DNA of 50,563 bases from Streptomyces sp. L-9-10 (GTDB lineage: Bacteria > Actinomycetota > Actinomycetes > Streptomycetales > Streptomycetaceae), in the NCBI RefSeq assembly GCF_004151105.1, contig NZ_PHRF01000121.1:35092-85654 (forward strand), read 5' to 3'. The position numbers and the translations under genes were made by a program. Shown here in pieces: positions 1-7,805 of the stretch. The notes under the pieces are model-generated. The model ran no database searches. It saw nothing but the letters and a program-made list of their open reading frames with translations, and was not told the DNA's origin. The stretch's first letter is position 1; each line of letters opens with the position of its first letter.

Positions 1-972
1 GAGACCGGAGCCCTGACGGAGCGTGGAGTCACCGACGCCGTCGCCGATCCGTCCTATCTCGCGCTCGCCCCGGACGGATCCGTGCTCTACGCGGTCTCCG
101 AGGCCGAGGAAGGCGCGGCGGCGGCATTCGGCACACCGGCGGCGGACGCGGTGAACGGGGCGCCGCGACTGCTGGGGGAGCCCGTACCGGTCCGCGGCGC
201 CGCCCCGACCCATCTCACCCTCACGGCCGGGCATCTGCTGACCGCCAACTATGGTTCGGGCAGTGTCACGGTGCTGCCCGTCGGCACCGACGGCGCTCTC
301 CGGCCGGTGAGCGGAGTGACCAGGCACGAAGGCTCCGGGCCGCATCCGGACCGCCAGCGCGGACCCCACGCGCACCAGGTGGTGACCGACCCGAGCGGCC
401 GGTGGATCCTCACCACCGACCTCGGCACCGACTCCGTCCGGATCAGCGCCCTCGACGCCACCGCCGGCGCGCTGACACCGCACGCCGAGACCGCGCTGCG
501 CCCCGGCACCGGACCGCGCCATCTCGCTTTCCATCCGGGCGGCGGCCACGCGTACGTGCTCAACGAACTGGAGCCGACGCTCACCCTCTGCCGCTGGGAC
601 GCGGAGCGGGGTCTGCTCGAACCGGTGGGCGAGGCCCCCGTCCTGCCCGACGGCGTGGACACCGAGGGCTTCGGCTCCGAGGTCGTCGTCTCCCACGACG
701 GACGGTTCGTCTGGGCGGCGGTCCGCGGCCATGACAGCATCGCCGTTCTCGCGCTCGACGCGACCTACGAGAAGGCCGAACTGGTCACCTCGGTCGACTG
801 CGGCGGGCGCTGGCCGCGCGATCTCGCGCTGGACCCGGCGGGCGGCCGGCTCTACGCCGCGAATGAGCACTCCGGGGATGTGACCTGGTTCGACGTGGAT
901 CCGGCGACGGGCATTCCGGTACGCGCCGGTTCCCTCGCGGCCCCCGCCGCCTCCTGCGTGGTCTTCGGCTGA
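1..972 (+). CDS. Lactonase family protein (6-phosphogluconolactonase-like beta-propeller), 5' end missing
   Basis: The frame is open from base 1, so the gene begins upstream of the window; 323 codons are visible before the TGA. The protein shows repeated propeller-blade patterns such as GPRHLAFHPGGGHAYVLNEL and WPRDLALDPAGGRLYAANEH, the signature of the YbhE/Pgl-type seven-bladed lactonase family. Members hydrolyse 6-phosphogluconolactone or related lactones, or are uncharacterised. No signal peptide can be judged because the N-terminus is absent. It ends in a GC-rich convergent gap holding a hairpin. Family assignment is firm; the substrate is not. Confidence 0.88.
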   Translation, partial: ETGALTERGVTDAVADPSYLALAPDGSVLYAVSEAEEGAAAAFGTPAADAVNGAPRLLGEPVPVRGAAPTHLTLTAGHLLTANYGSGSVTVLPVGTDGALRPVSGVTRHEGSGPHPDRQRGPHAHQVVTDPSGRWILTTDLGTDSVRISALDATAGALTPHAETALRPGTGPRHLAFHPGGGHAYVLNELEPTLTLCRWDAERGLLEPVGEAPVLPDGVDTEGFGSEVVVSHDGRFVWAAVRGHDSIAVLALDATYEKAELVTSVDCGGRWPRDLALDPAGGRLYAANEHSGDVTWFDVDPATGIPVRAGSLAAPAASCVVFG

Positions 973-1052
973 CCGGTCGGTCGCCGGCCGGTCCTCCGCC
1001 CGTACGATCCTTTCCGCCCCCGACGGCTCTCTCCGTACGGGCGAATCCACCC

Positions 1053-1106
1053 GTACGAGCGGACGTGACCGTACGAGCGGAGGCGACCGTACGCACGGAG
1101 GCGACC
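1053..1106. repeat. Three tandem 18-bp units in an intergenic gap
   Basis: Three head-to-tail copies of GTACGAGCGGAGGCGACC-type units (1053-1070, 1071-1088, 1089-1106) with three or fewer differences each. They lie between convergent genes just ahead of a terminator hairpin. No function is evident. Confidence 0.8.
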
Positions 1107-1118
1107 ATACCGACGCGG

Positions 1119-1153
1119 AAGGGCCCGCGCCGGAGCGATCCGGGGCGGGCCCT
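1119..1153. terminator. Hairpin between convergent lactonase and CbiX-like genes
   Basis: AAGGGCCCGC (1119-1128) pairs with GCGGGCCCTT (1144-1153); the loop itself can form a short CCGGA/TCCGG stem. It serves either strand and fits a bidirectional terminator. Confidence 0.65.
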
Positions 1154-1221
1154 TTCCATGGGTACGGGCGTGCTGCGCTCCCGTACTCAGGGGCGTGCGG
1201 CGCACGGCCGGTGCGGGTGGG

Positions 1222-2142
1222 TCAGTGCGTCGGTGTCCCCTGCGGCTGCGCGGCAATGCCCAGCGCGGCCGTGTACTTCGACAGCACCAGCTTCCCGATC
1301 GCCGGGTACGCGCCCAGCGGCTCGGCGGCGGCGCAGTCCGCCTCCTTCAGCGCAGCTTCGAGCAGGCCCTCGGGCAGCTCGGGGCCGACGAGATACGGGG
1401 CGAGCGCGAGCTGGGTCGAACCGGCCCCGCGCAGCTCCTGGGCCACGGCCGCGATCGAGCCCTCCTCATCGAGCGCGGCGGCCATGACCGGTACGGCGAG
1501 GCGCGCGGCCAGCAGCATTCCGGTGATCCCCGCGGTCTGCACCGCTTCCTTGCCCCCCACTGTGGCCAGGATGATCCCGTCGGCCGCCGTGGCGACCGTG
1601 AAGAGCCTCGCGCGGTCGGCGCGGGCCAGACCGGCCTCCGACAGGCGTACGTGCAGCCCTTCGGCGAGCAGCGGATGCGGACCGAGGACATCGGTCAGCT
1701 CCGCGGTGGCGCCGCTGTCCGCGACGGCCTGACCTATCCGCGTGACCAGCCCACTGTCCGGTCCCACGAGCAGCGGTACGACGACGGCGGCCGGACCCTC
1801 GGGCTCGGCCACCTCGCGGCCCGCCGCCTTCGCCAGCTCGTAGCGCTCGGTACGCAGCGCGGCGGTCCCGGCCAGGACGTTCTGCAGCGTGGGGTACTCG
1901 GAGTCGTCGCCGTCCAGGTAGCCGATCACGGCGTCGAGGCCGGGCAGCTCGGAACGGGCGATACTGACGACCTCTTCGGCCAGACCGCGGACGGCGGCCG
2001 AGGGGGTGCCGGGCACGGCGACGACAAGTGCCGACGCACCTTCGGGAGCAGCGACCGGTTCGGGGCGGCGGTGGCGCCCCGACTGACGGGGTCGCGGCAT
2101 TCGTACAGGCAGGCCGGATGCGGGCCCAGTGGGGGTGCTCAT
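1222..2142 (-). CDS. Sirohydrochlorin chelatase (CbiX)-like protein
   Basis: A 306-residue protein with two chelatase-like halves, as in CbiX/SirB, which insert cobalt or iron into sirohydrochlorin. After a basic, Pro-rich N-terminal extension (about residues 1-35) the first strand reads ASALVVAVPGTPSAA, where classical CbiX has LLVxHGSR, so the active-site His of the HGS motif is Pro here. The segment VVVPLLVGPDSGLVTRI likewise lacks the second His. I recall the same replacement in other Streptomyces members, so this may be a family of chelatase-fold proteins with another role. ATG 2142 has no clear ribosome site; ATG 2100 is an alternative. Confidence 0.7.
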   Translation of the reverse strand: MSTPTGPASGLPVRMPRPRQSGRHRRPEPVAAPEGASALVVAVPGTPSAAVRGLAEEVVSIARSELPGLDAVIGYLDGDDSEYPTLQNVLAGTAALRTERYELAKAAGREVAEPEGPAAVVVPLLVGPDSGLVTRIGQAVADSGATAELTDVLGPHPLLAEGLHVRLSEAGLARADRARLFTVATAADGIILATVGGKEAVQTAGITGMLLAARLAVPVMAAALDEEGSIAAVAQELRGAGSTQLALAPYLVGPELPEGLLEAALKEADCAAAEPLGAYPAIGKLVLSKYTAALGIAAQPQGTPTH

Positions 2143-2237
2143 GGCGTCGAATGCTACTGGTTTTGTGGGCGCGGCTGTTCGGGGAGGGGGCAGTCGCGAA
2201 CCATCTGTCCTTATTTATCCGTTAGGTGTTTTTCTGC

Positions 2238-3260
2238 TCATCCATCCTGTTCTGTCAGGACGTTCAGCAGGCGCGCGTCGTGCGGCAGCCGGAGCGCGTC
2301 CCCGGCGAGCGCCCCCGCGATGAGCAGCGCCCCGCCGAGCGGATCGGCCGCGGCGGACACGGTCGTGGCGTGCGGAAGTTGACCTGCCAGTTCCGCGCGC
2401 AGGGGGACGAGCAGCGGATCACCGAGGCCGAACAGCCCTCCCGTGAGGGCGACTTCGCACGCGCCCGACGGCGGGCAGACCGCCGCGGCGGCCTCCGCGA
2501 TATGCCGCGCCGCCGTCGAGACGATGCCCGCCGCGATCGGATCGCCTGCCGCGCAACGGGCCACTTCCGGCGCGAACGAGGCGAGTACCGCGGGCCGGTC
2601 GGTACGCGGATAGAGCAGCCCTGGCAGCTCGGGAGCGGGCCCGAAAACCTCTTCCATTCTGGACAGCAGTGCGGGCGATCCGCCGCGCCGTCCGTCGTGG
2701 GCCCGCATGGCCGCTTCCAGTCCCGCCCGGCCGATCCAGGCGCCGCCGCCGCAGTCGCCCAGCAGATGACCCCAGCCGTCCGCGCGCCGCCAGCCGGTCA
2801 GGTCCGTGCCCAGCGCGATCATGCCCGTACCGGCCGCGACGACGGCGCCGGGGCGCTGGCCGAGCGCTCCCGCGTACGCGGTCACCGCGTCCGCCGCGAG
2901 CACCAGCCGCCGTACCCCGAGGGAGTGCCCGAGCGCCGCGGGCAGTTCGGCGCGCAGTCCGTCGCCGAGTGTCGCCATCCCGGCCGCGCCGATCGCGACC
3001 GCGGACAGGACGCCGGGACCCGAGCCCGCGTCCGCGTTCGCGTCCACGCCCGCCTGCGCCAGCAGGGTGTCCACCGCGGGCAGCAGCCGGGCGAGCAACT
3101 GCCCTGCGTCGATACCCGAGGGGCCCGTGCGCAGCGGCTCGGCGGAGGCGGTGGCCGCGACCGTCGTCACGCCCGCCGTCCCGTCGGAAGCCGTCGAGCC
3201 GAGCGCGAACCGCAGCCCGGAGCCGCCCGAGTCCACGCCCAGCACCCAGCTCATCGGCAC
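2238..3260 (-). CDS. BadF/BadG/BcrA/BcrD-type ATPase, probable N-acetylglucosamine kinase
   Basis: 340 residues opening with VLGVDSGGSGLRFAL, the phosphate-1 loop of the actin-like ASKHA kinases. It is followed by AVAIGAAGMATLG, VLAADAVTAYAGALG and VVAAGTGMIALG (adenosine and phosphate-2 loops), then GWGHLLGDCGGGAWIGRAGL, typical of the GlcNAc kinase branch. It should phosphorylate an amino sugar in the cytoplasm. The start is either GTG 3260 or ATG 3254, and neither has a strong ribosome site. It lies 41 nt downstream of ung on the same strand, a possible loose operon. The exact sugar is not shown by sequence. Confidence 0.8.
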   Translation of the reverse strand: MPMSWVLGVDSGGSGLRFALGSTASDGTAGVTTVAATASAEPLRTGPSGIDAGQLLARLLPAVDTLLAQAGVDANADAGSGPGVLSAVAIGAAGMATLGDGLRAELPAALGHSLGVRRLVLAADAVTAYAGALGQRPGAVVAAGTGMIALGTDLTGWRRADGWGHLLGDCGGGAWIGRAGLEAAMRAHDGRRGGSPALLSRMEEVFGPAPELPGLLYPRTDRPAVLASFAPEVARCAAGDPIAAGIVSTAARHIAEAAAAVCPPSGACEVALTGGLFGLGDPLLVPLRAELAGQLPHATTVSAAADPLGGALLIAGALAGDALRLPHDARLLNVLTEQDG

Positions 3261-3301
3261 ACCACGCTCATCGGCGCATCCGGCTCATGCGGGTGTCCGC
3301 C

Positions 3302-3979
3302 TCATGGCAGCCGCCAGTCCACCGGCTGCGCACCCTGGCCGATCAGCAGGTCATTGGCCCGGCTGAACGGACGCGAGCCGAAGAAGCCGCGGTCCGCCGA
3401 CATGGGGGAGGGGTGGGCGGATTCGACGGCCGGGTAGTCCCCGAGCATCGGGCGGCAGTTACGGGCGTCACGCCCCCACAGGATGGAGACCATCGGCTTG
3501 CCGCGCGCGACCAGAGCGCGAATGGCCTGCTCGGTCACTTCCTCCCAGCCCTTGCCGCGGTGCGCGGCGGGCTTGCGGGGCGCTGTCGTGAGCGCCCTGT
3601 TGAGCAGCAGCACCCCCTGCCGCGTCCACGGCGTCAGATCGCCGTTGGAGGGGCGCGGCAGCCCCAGATCCGTATGCGCCTCCCGGAAGATGTTCTCCAG
3701 ACTGCCGGGCAGGGGCCGTACCTCGGGCGCCACCGAGAAGCTCAGCCCCACCGCGTGCCCGGGGGTCGGATACGGATCCTGCCCCACGATCAGGACCCGC
3801 ACCTCGTCGAACGGCTGCTGGAAAGCGCGCAGCACATTCGGTCCGGCCGGCAGGTATGTGCGCCCGGCGGCGATCTCCGTACGCAGGAAGTCGCCCATCT
3901 CGGCGATGCGTCCGGCCACGGGGCCCAGCGCATCCGCCCATCCGGGCTCGACGATTTCGTTCAACGGTCGTGCTGCCAC
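3302..3979 (-). CDS. ung: Uracil-DNA glycosylase, family 1
   Basis: 225 residues from GTG 3979, chosen because homology begins at AARPLNEIVEPGW; the longer open frame to 4165 has no family sequence. It contains the water-activating loop GQDPYPTPGHAVGLSFSV (catalytic Asp in GQDPY) and the Leu-loop-like HPSPMSADRGFFGSRPFS with its His. These define UNG-type enzymes that excise uracil from DNA and start base-excision repair. Length and motifs agree with actinobacterial Ung. The residue after GQDPY is Pro rather than the enterobacterial His, as I recall for other actinobacteria. Confidence 0.96.
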   Translation of the reverse strand: MAARPLNEIVEPGWADALGPVAGRIAEMGDFLRTEIAAGRTYLPAGPNVLRAFQQPFDEVRVLIVGQDPYPTPGHAVGLSFSVAPEVRPLPGSLENIFREAHTDLGLPRPSNGDLTPWTRQGVLLLNRALTTAPRKPAAHRGKGWEEVTEQAIRALVARGKPMVSILWGRDARNCRPMLGDYPAVESAHPSPMSADRGFFGSRPFSRANDLLIGQGAQPVDWRLP

Positions 3980-4052
3980 GGGGTGCCACTCTACTGGTGC
4001 GCACGGGGCGCTTCCGCACACACCCGTCAACCCGCCCCCGGCGGACGGTATT

Positions 4053-4680
4053 TCAGACGGCCCGGTGGTACTGCTGCGGGGTGTGTACCCGCCCGCCCAG
4101 CTCTCCGGCGGCGCGGCGGGCCCAGGACGGGTCGCGCAACAGCTCCCTGACGAGCAGTACGGCATCGGCCTCGCCGTTGGCGACGATCTTCTCGGCCTGC
4201 TCGGGCCGGGTGATCAGACCGACCGCCGCCACGGGCAGCCGCGTCTCCGCCCGGACCCGGGCCGCGAACGGCACCTGGTAGCCGGGACCGACCGGAATGC
4301 GTACGTCCGCGGCGTTCCCGCCACTGGACACATCGAGCAGATCCACGCCGTGCGCCAGCAGCTCGTCCGCGAGGCGCACCGTGTCGTCCACGGTCCAGCC
4401 CCCCTCGTCCAGCCAGTCGGTGGCGGAGATCCGGAAGAAGACGGGCAGCTCCTCGGGCCACTCGGCGCGTACGGCGTCCACGACCTCCAGCGCGAACCTC
4501 GCGCGGTTCTCGAACGAACCGCCATAGGCGTCGGTGCGCCGGTTGCTGTACGGCGAGAGGAACTGCCCGATCAGATAGCCGTGCGCGCCATGCACCTCGA
4601 CGATCTGGAAACCGGCCTCCCTGGCCCGCCGCGCCGCCGCCGCGAACTGGCGGAGGATGTGTACGTCGTCTCCAACGTGG
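4053..4680 (-). pseudogene. NADH:flavin oxidoreductase (old yellow enzyme, YqjM-like), C-terminal fragment
   Basis: From about ILRQFAAAARRAREAGF (codon at 4658) to the stop, this is the C-terminal two thirds of an OYE TIM barrel: VEVHGAHGYLIGQFLSPYSN with the paired active-site His, RTDAYGGSFENR, FRISATDW, DVSSGG, VGLITRPEQAEKI and VLLVRELLRDPSWARRAA for FMN phosphate binding. No N-terminal barrel strands precede it; the upstream sequence in this frame (to 4769) is foreign. The missing start lies at 8638-8967 in the same orientation. Compared with YqjM from memory, roughly 45 residues between the pieces are absent from both, so this is insertion plus loss. The fragment has no plausible start and should be inactive. 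Confidence 0.9.
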
Positions 4681-4700
4681 CGGCTGGCGAGCCGGTACCC

Positions 4701-4898
4701 ATGACGCCAACGCAGGCTCGTGCTTACGCTGCCGCACTCGTTCGATCTGCGGACAAGGCAGAAGGGCATGTTCCCGATCGTCGCGACGTTGAACGCCGCT
4801 GGATCCTCCCCCCGGATTCCGAGGCCACGCGACGAACTGCCGCGAATCTGGACGGACGCCGGCCGGAGAACCAGGAAGACGAGGATGCGGAGCGATGA
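4701..4898 (+). CDS. Small element-encoded protein, probably 5'-truncated
   Basis: 65 residues from ATG 4701 (MTPTQARAYAAALVRSADKA...), helical and charged, ending in an acidic tail. The open frame continues upstream through VYVVSNVAAGEPVP (codons from 4659) right to the OYE junction. That segment looks like authentic protein sequence of small actinobacterial element proteins, so the real gene probably began further left and was cut. Its end overlaps the next start (ATGA, 4895-4898), indicating translational coupling. Function is unknown. Confidence 0.5.
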   Translation: MTPTQARAYAAALVRSADKAEGHVPDRRDVERRWILPPDSEATRRTAANLDGRRPENQEDEDAER

Positions 4899-5134
4899 AT
4901 CCTGACTACTACCAAACCCTGTCTCTGCTGGAGGTCACCGGCGACGCCCCAGTTACGGCGGTGACCCGACGATCCGCAACGCTTCTCCAAGGACTCGTTG
5001 AAGAGGGGCTCGTTACCACGCACACGGCACCCAATCCGATCAGTGGCGGCACGCGGGTCATGATGTCGATCACTGACGGGGGACTGGCCGCTCTTGCGGA
5101 GTACCGGGGCGTTCTGGGCAAGGAGACGGGCTGA
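4895..5134 (+). CDS. Small winged-helix-like protein
   Basis: 79 residues. The pattern of helices followed by an amphipathic beta hairpin (PVTAVTRRSATLLQGLVEEG, then GGTRVMMSITDGGLAALAEY) resembles a minimal winged-helix DNA-binding fold such as MarR/PadR cores. It overlaps the preceding gene by 4 nt and is followed 10 nt later by a strong intrinsic terminator, so the two form the end of a transcription unit. Its partner or target is not evident. Confidence 0.65.
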   Translation: MNPDYYQTLSLLEVTGDAPVTAVTRRSATLLQGLVEEGLVTTHTAPNPISGGTRVMMSITDGGLAALAEYRGVLGKETG

Positions 5135-5144
5135 GCACCACCGA

Positions 5145-5176
5145 GCCCCTGCCTCACACGAGGCAGGGGCTTTTTT
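5145..5176 (+). terminator. Intrinsic terminator with U-tract
   Basis: GCCCCTGCCT (5145-5154) pairs perfectly with AGGCAGGGGC (5161-5170) around a 6-nt loop, followed by six T. It is the most canonical terminator in the window and lies inside the acquired island. Confidence 0.92.
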
Positions 5177-5338
5177 GCGTTTTGTTCCATCCGCGGATCA
5201 GCATCGGTCACCCTGGACCCGTGACATCTTCCACGACGACACCCGCCCTGCGACCGGTCTGCCGGGCCTCCTATACGAGTCCTCAGGGCCGTTTCTGCGC
5301 TGCTGGTACACGGCCCGCCGTCGGCGTACCGTCGAGGG

Positions 5339-6550
5339 GTGAACGAACATCTCGGTTATAAGCTTCGCCGGGCCCGGAAACTGGCTGGGCTGACTCAGGA
5401 GGGCCTGGCCGAACGTGCGGATGTGTCGGTCGACGTCATCCGTCAGCTGGAGCAGAGACGGAAGGGCTCTGCGCGCCTTCCCACCCTGCACGCGCTGTCA
5501 AAGGGGCTCGGTGTAGAGCTGACGTCGCTGCTGGGGGACCCGCCGGGCGTGCCGTCCAACGGAGAAGGTGATCCCCCTCAGATGGTGGCCCTGCGGCGGG
5601 CAATCATGCCTCCGCTGTACGCCCCCGTCCCGGAACCTACGGGTGTGGAGACGCTGACTGTGGAGCTTCTGCGCGCTGAGATTGCCGACGCGTGGACGCT
5701 CTACCACGACGCGGAGTTCGGCCGACTAATGGAGATCCTGCCCGGTGTGATTGCCGACGCGCGGCAGACGGCGAGCGTCGGAACCAGCGAAGAGCGCGCG
5801 GGGGGGCAGGCCGCTCTTGGGAAAGCGCTGCAACTAGGTGGACATCTGTCGATCCGCATGGGGAAGACGGACCTGGCGCTGTCCAGCCTGGAGCGTGCCA
5901 TAGCTGCCGCGGATGCATCCTCCGACCCTCTGTTGGGGCCGATGATCGCAAACAGCGTCGCATGGGCGTACCAGCGCCAGAACAGGCTTGACGATGCCAT
6001 CGCGGTAGCTCTCTGCGCGGCTGATCGGGTGAAGAGCACTCGCTTCGACGATGCTGAGGGCGTGAAGGTGTGGGGCGGTCTGACGATGTCGGCCGCCACA
6101 AGCTACGCCCGGAGCCGCGACTACGAACGCGCAGACACGATGATGCGCGCTGCTGAGAGGGAAGCCGTGAGGGTCGGCAAAATGCCGACGTCAGAGGACA
6201 ACCGCATGGTGAGCGTGTTCAGCAAATCGTCAGTGCGTATCGAGCGAGTACGTCTTGCAGTTCAGTTCGGACACCCTGAGGAGGCGCTCGAACTGGCGAA
6301 GGGAATGCGCCTCTCGAAGGACACCCCCCCGTCGTGGCGTACATGGCTGCTCCTTGACGTCGCACGCGCCCACACCGATGTAGGTAACGCGGAGGGTGCG
6401 GTGAAGGCGTTGGAGTCGCTACGTCGATTTGCGCCTACCTGGATGCGGCATCACACCCTGGCCGTCTCGATCGTTGAAGAGCTGTGGGACCTGCCGAACC
6501 GCCCGACAGGTCTCCGTCCTATTGCTGAGTTCCTGGGTGTCGCAGCTTAG
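5339..6550 (+). CDS. XRE-family regulator with TPR-like sensor domain
   Basis: 403 residues from GTG 5339. Residues 1-60 form a Cro/CI-type helix-turn-helix (YKLRRARKLAGLTQEGLAER, then DVSVDVIRQLEQ). The remainder is all-helical with paired-helix repeats (for example LGKALQLGGHLSIRMGKTDL and ALSSLERAIAAADASSD), like the TPR sensor of actinobacterial XRE regulators. Ligand or partner is unknown. There is no leader: a GAGG lies only one base before the GTG and a TACCGT box sits 7 nt upstream, so a leaderless transcript is possible. It is a free-standing gene between two hairpins, in less GC-biased DNA than its surroundings. Confidence 0.85.
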   Translation: MNEHLGYKLRRARKLAGLTQEGLAERADVSVDVIRQLEQRRKGSARLPTLHALSKGLGVELTSLLGDPPGVPSNGEGDPPQMVALRRAIMPPLYAPVPEPTGVETLTVELLRAEIADAWTLYHDAEFGRLMEILPGVIADARQTASVGTSEERAGGQAALGKALQLGGHLSIRMGKTDLALSSLERAIAAADASSDPLLGPMIANSVAWAYQRQNRLDDAIAVALCAADRVKSTRFDDAEGVKVWGGLTMSAATSYARSRDYERADTMMRAAEREAVRVGKMPTSEDNRMVSVFSKSSVRIERVRLAVQFGHPEEALELAKGMRLSKDTPPSWRTWLLLDVARAHTDVGNAEGAVKALESLRRFAPTWMRHHTLAVSIVEELWDLPNRPTGLRPIAEFLGVAA

Positions 6551-6574
6551 CGTGGCAAAACTAGGCCACTACTT

Positions 6575-6599
6575 CCCTGTGTTGTAGCCGTACACAGGG
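6575..6599. terminator. Hairpin after XRE gene
   Basis: CCCTGTGT (6575-6582) pairs with ACACAGGG (6592-6599), 25 nt after the XRE stop. A second perfect inverted repeat, CCCATCGT-G-ACGATGGG, follows at 6618-6634 and could be an operator or part of the same structure. Confidence 0.55.
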
Positions 6600-6702
6600 C
6601 AATGCTCGTCGCACTCGCCCATCGTGACGATGGGTGGACGCAAGTGTCCCGGCGCCGCGCGAACGGCCCGGGACGTTGGCCGACGCTGCGAGGAGCGACG
6701 AC

Positions 6703-6921
6703 ATGGAGAACATTAGCCACAAAAGGTCGGACGCGGAACTGGAGTTGACGGGTCCGGTGCTGACCCGTGCACGGCTCATAGAGGGCAGCGTCCAGCGCTC
6801 GTACAACGCCTTCATTGCCCATGCGCAGGCATGCATCCCGTGTCGGGCCGGCGTGGACTGTGACGAGGCCGCAACGCTCCGGCAGTCCTGGCGACTGGCC
6901 AAGGACCGGGCGGCCTCGTGA
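6703..6921 (+). CDS. Small element protein with a CxxC pair
   Basis: 72 residues from ATG 6703, chosen over ATG 6634 because GAGGAG sits 7 nt upstream. Acidic helices are followed by HAQACIPCRAGVDCDEAATL, three Cys that could bind a metal. The stop overlaps the next start (TGATG at 6919-6923), so it opens a coupled run of tiny genes. I recognise no named family, although such proteins with an ACxxCRxGxxC core recur in Streptomyces elements. Confidence 0.7.
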   Translation: MENISHKRSDAELELTGPVLTRARLIEGSVQRSYNAFIAHAQACIPCRAGVDCDEAATLRQSWRLAKDRAAS

Positions 6922-7082
6922 TGTGGATTCGGGTCTACCGGGCCAGCAGATCCACCGGGGAGCGGACCGTCGTCAAGCCCCTGCGTGAGGTGCAGCCGGC
7001 AAAAGAGCCTGATGAGTCGTCACGCTACCCAGCGTGCCTCTGCCCTCGCTGTCAGACGGGTGGGCAGCCTCATGGTTCCTAG
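6921..7082 (+). CDS. Very small basic protein with CxCxxC
   Basis: 53 residues starting MWIRVYRASRSTGERTVVK and ending in a ...CLCPRCQTGGQPHGS tail. Its ATG shares one base with the stop of the upstream gene (TGATG), a translational-coupling arrangement, and its end overlaps the next gene by 11 nt. The CxCxxC suggests a small zinc site. Function is unknown. Confidence 0.6.
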   Translation: MWIRVYRASRSTGERTVVKPLREVQPAKEPDESSRYPACLCPRCQTGGQPHGS

Positions 7083-7542
7083 GACGATCATCTGTTCGGT
7101 TCTCTGGACGCTCCGACAGGATGTGTCCCACGGCGCTTCGGTAGCCCCTGTGCATCAGTCCGAGTGCGCCACATGCGGTGATCGGTCTCCGGCCGCAGAG
7201 GGGTCCCGTGTGGGTCCGGAGGTATGGGCGCTGATCCATACTGGACGGAACCCGTCTCACCGGGACTACCGGGCCACGAGCACCACGATGTGGCGGGCGT
7301 TCCCGACGGATCCGGCCACCAGGGCGGACACGATCCCCGCGGAGCCTCCGGAGCCTCCGGAGCCTCCGGAGCCTCCACGCACCCCTCGCCAGATCACGGG
7401 TGCGTGGGTACGACGGGTGCGAATGTGGGCCCACGCGCAGGGCCTGTTCGTGTCCGACGGCGGGCCGTTACCGGAACTGATCGTGGACGCCTACCTTGCT
7501 GATCATCCCGACGATCCGCGACCGCCATCGTGGCGACCGTGA
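7072..7542 (+). CDS. DUF7848-like domain joined to an Lsr2-type DNA-binding domain
   Basis: 156 residues from ATG 7072 (GGGTGGG about 10 nt upstream). The N-terminal half has ECATCGDRSPAAEG and WALIHTGRNPSHRDYR, the CxxC...HTGR layout I associate with DUF7848 proteins of actinobacterial elements. After a linker of four EPP repeats (7341-7376) the C-terminal half, VRRVRMWAHAQGLFVSDGGP followed by LPELIVDAYLADHP, matches the C-terminal DNA-binding module of Lsr2 (xIRxWAxxxGxxVSxRGRxP). Lsr2 silences AT-rich foreign DNA; this fusion may bind DNA in the same minor-groove manner. It overlaps both neighbours. The fusion assignment rests on motif reading. Confidence 0.6.
   Translation: MVPRTIICSVLWTLRQDVSHGASVAPVHQSECATCGDRSPAAEGSRVGPEVWALIHTGRNPSHRDYRATSTTMWRAFPTDPATRADTIPAEPPEPPEPPEPPRTPRQITGAWVRRVRMWAHAQGLFVSDGGPLPELIVDAYLADHPDDPRPPSWRP
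7341..7376 (+). repeat. Four exact GGAGCCTCC units coding an EPP linker
   Basis: Four consecutive 9-bp units inside the DUF7848/Lsr2 gene encode a Glu-Pro-Pro repeat hinge. The exact DNA identity suggests recent slippage expansion. Confidence 0.85.
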
Positions 7543-7661
7543 CGCAGCGGGACACGGCGGCGTACCGAACGGTCGTCAGATGCTGTGCGGGCGTGTGGCT
7601 GCTGATCGTGTCGCTTGTCGCGATGGTCCTGGCTACGGCCGCGTGGCTGTTCCGGGACTGA
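7539..7661 (+). CDS. Single-pass small membrane protein
   Basis: 40 residues from GTG 7539, whose GTGA overlaps the upstream stop; an in-frame GTG at 7530 is an alternative. The body is one hydrophobic helix (VWLLIVSLVAMVLATAAWLF) after a short polar, Cys-Cys-containing N-terminus, ending RD. It closes the run of coupled genes 6703-7661 and is followed by a hairpin. Role unknown. Confidence 0.5.
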   Translation: MTQRDTAAYRTVVRCCAGVWLLIVSLVAMVLATAAWLFRD

Positions 7662-7670
7662 CACCAGGGC

Positions 7671-7701
7671 TCCGCTCTCCTCGCCCCCGTGGGAGAGCGG
7701 A
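7671..7701 (+). terminator. Hairpin ending the small-gene run
   Basis: TCCGCTCTCC (7671-7680) pairs with GGAGAGCGGA (7692-7701) around an 11-nt loop, 9 nt after the stop. Its stem base TCCGC...GCGGA is shared with the hairpins at 8258 and 8447. Confidence 0.7.
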
Positions 7702-7805
7702 CACAATGGAAGATCGATTCACCCCCGAGAGTGAACCCCCCCAGAAAAGGACGGGGTCACAGGGTCCGACCAGACCATAATTCCTCCGATAGTCAAGGAG
7801 GGCCC

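Noticed and set aside
1195..2382. Long plus-strand frame opposite the CbiX-like gene
   Set aside because: It is composed of Arg/Gly/Ala-rich shadow sequence typical of antisense frames in high-GC DNA, with no ribosome site or family motif.
2226..3437. Long plus-strand frame opposite the N-acetylglucosamine kinase gene
   Set aside because: Antisense shadow; the minus-strand gene has complete kinase motifs.
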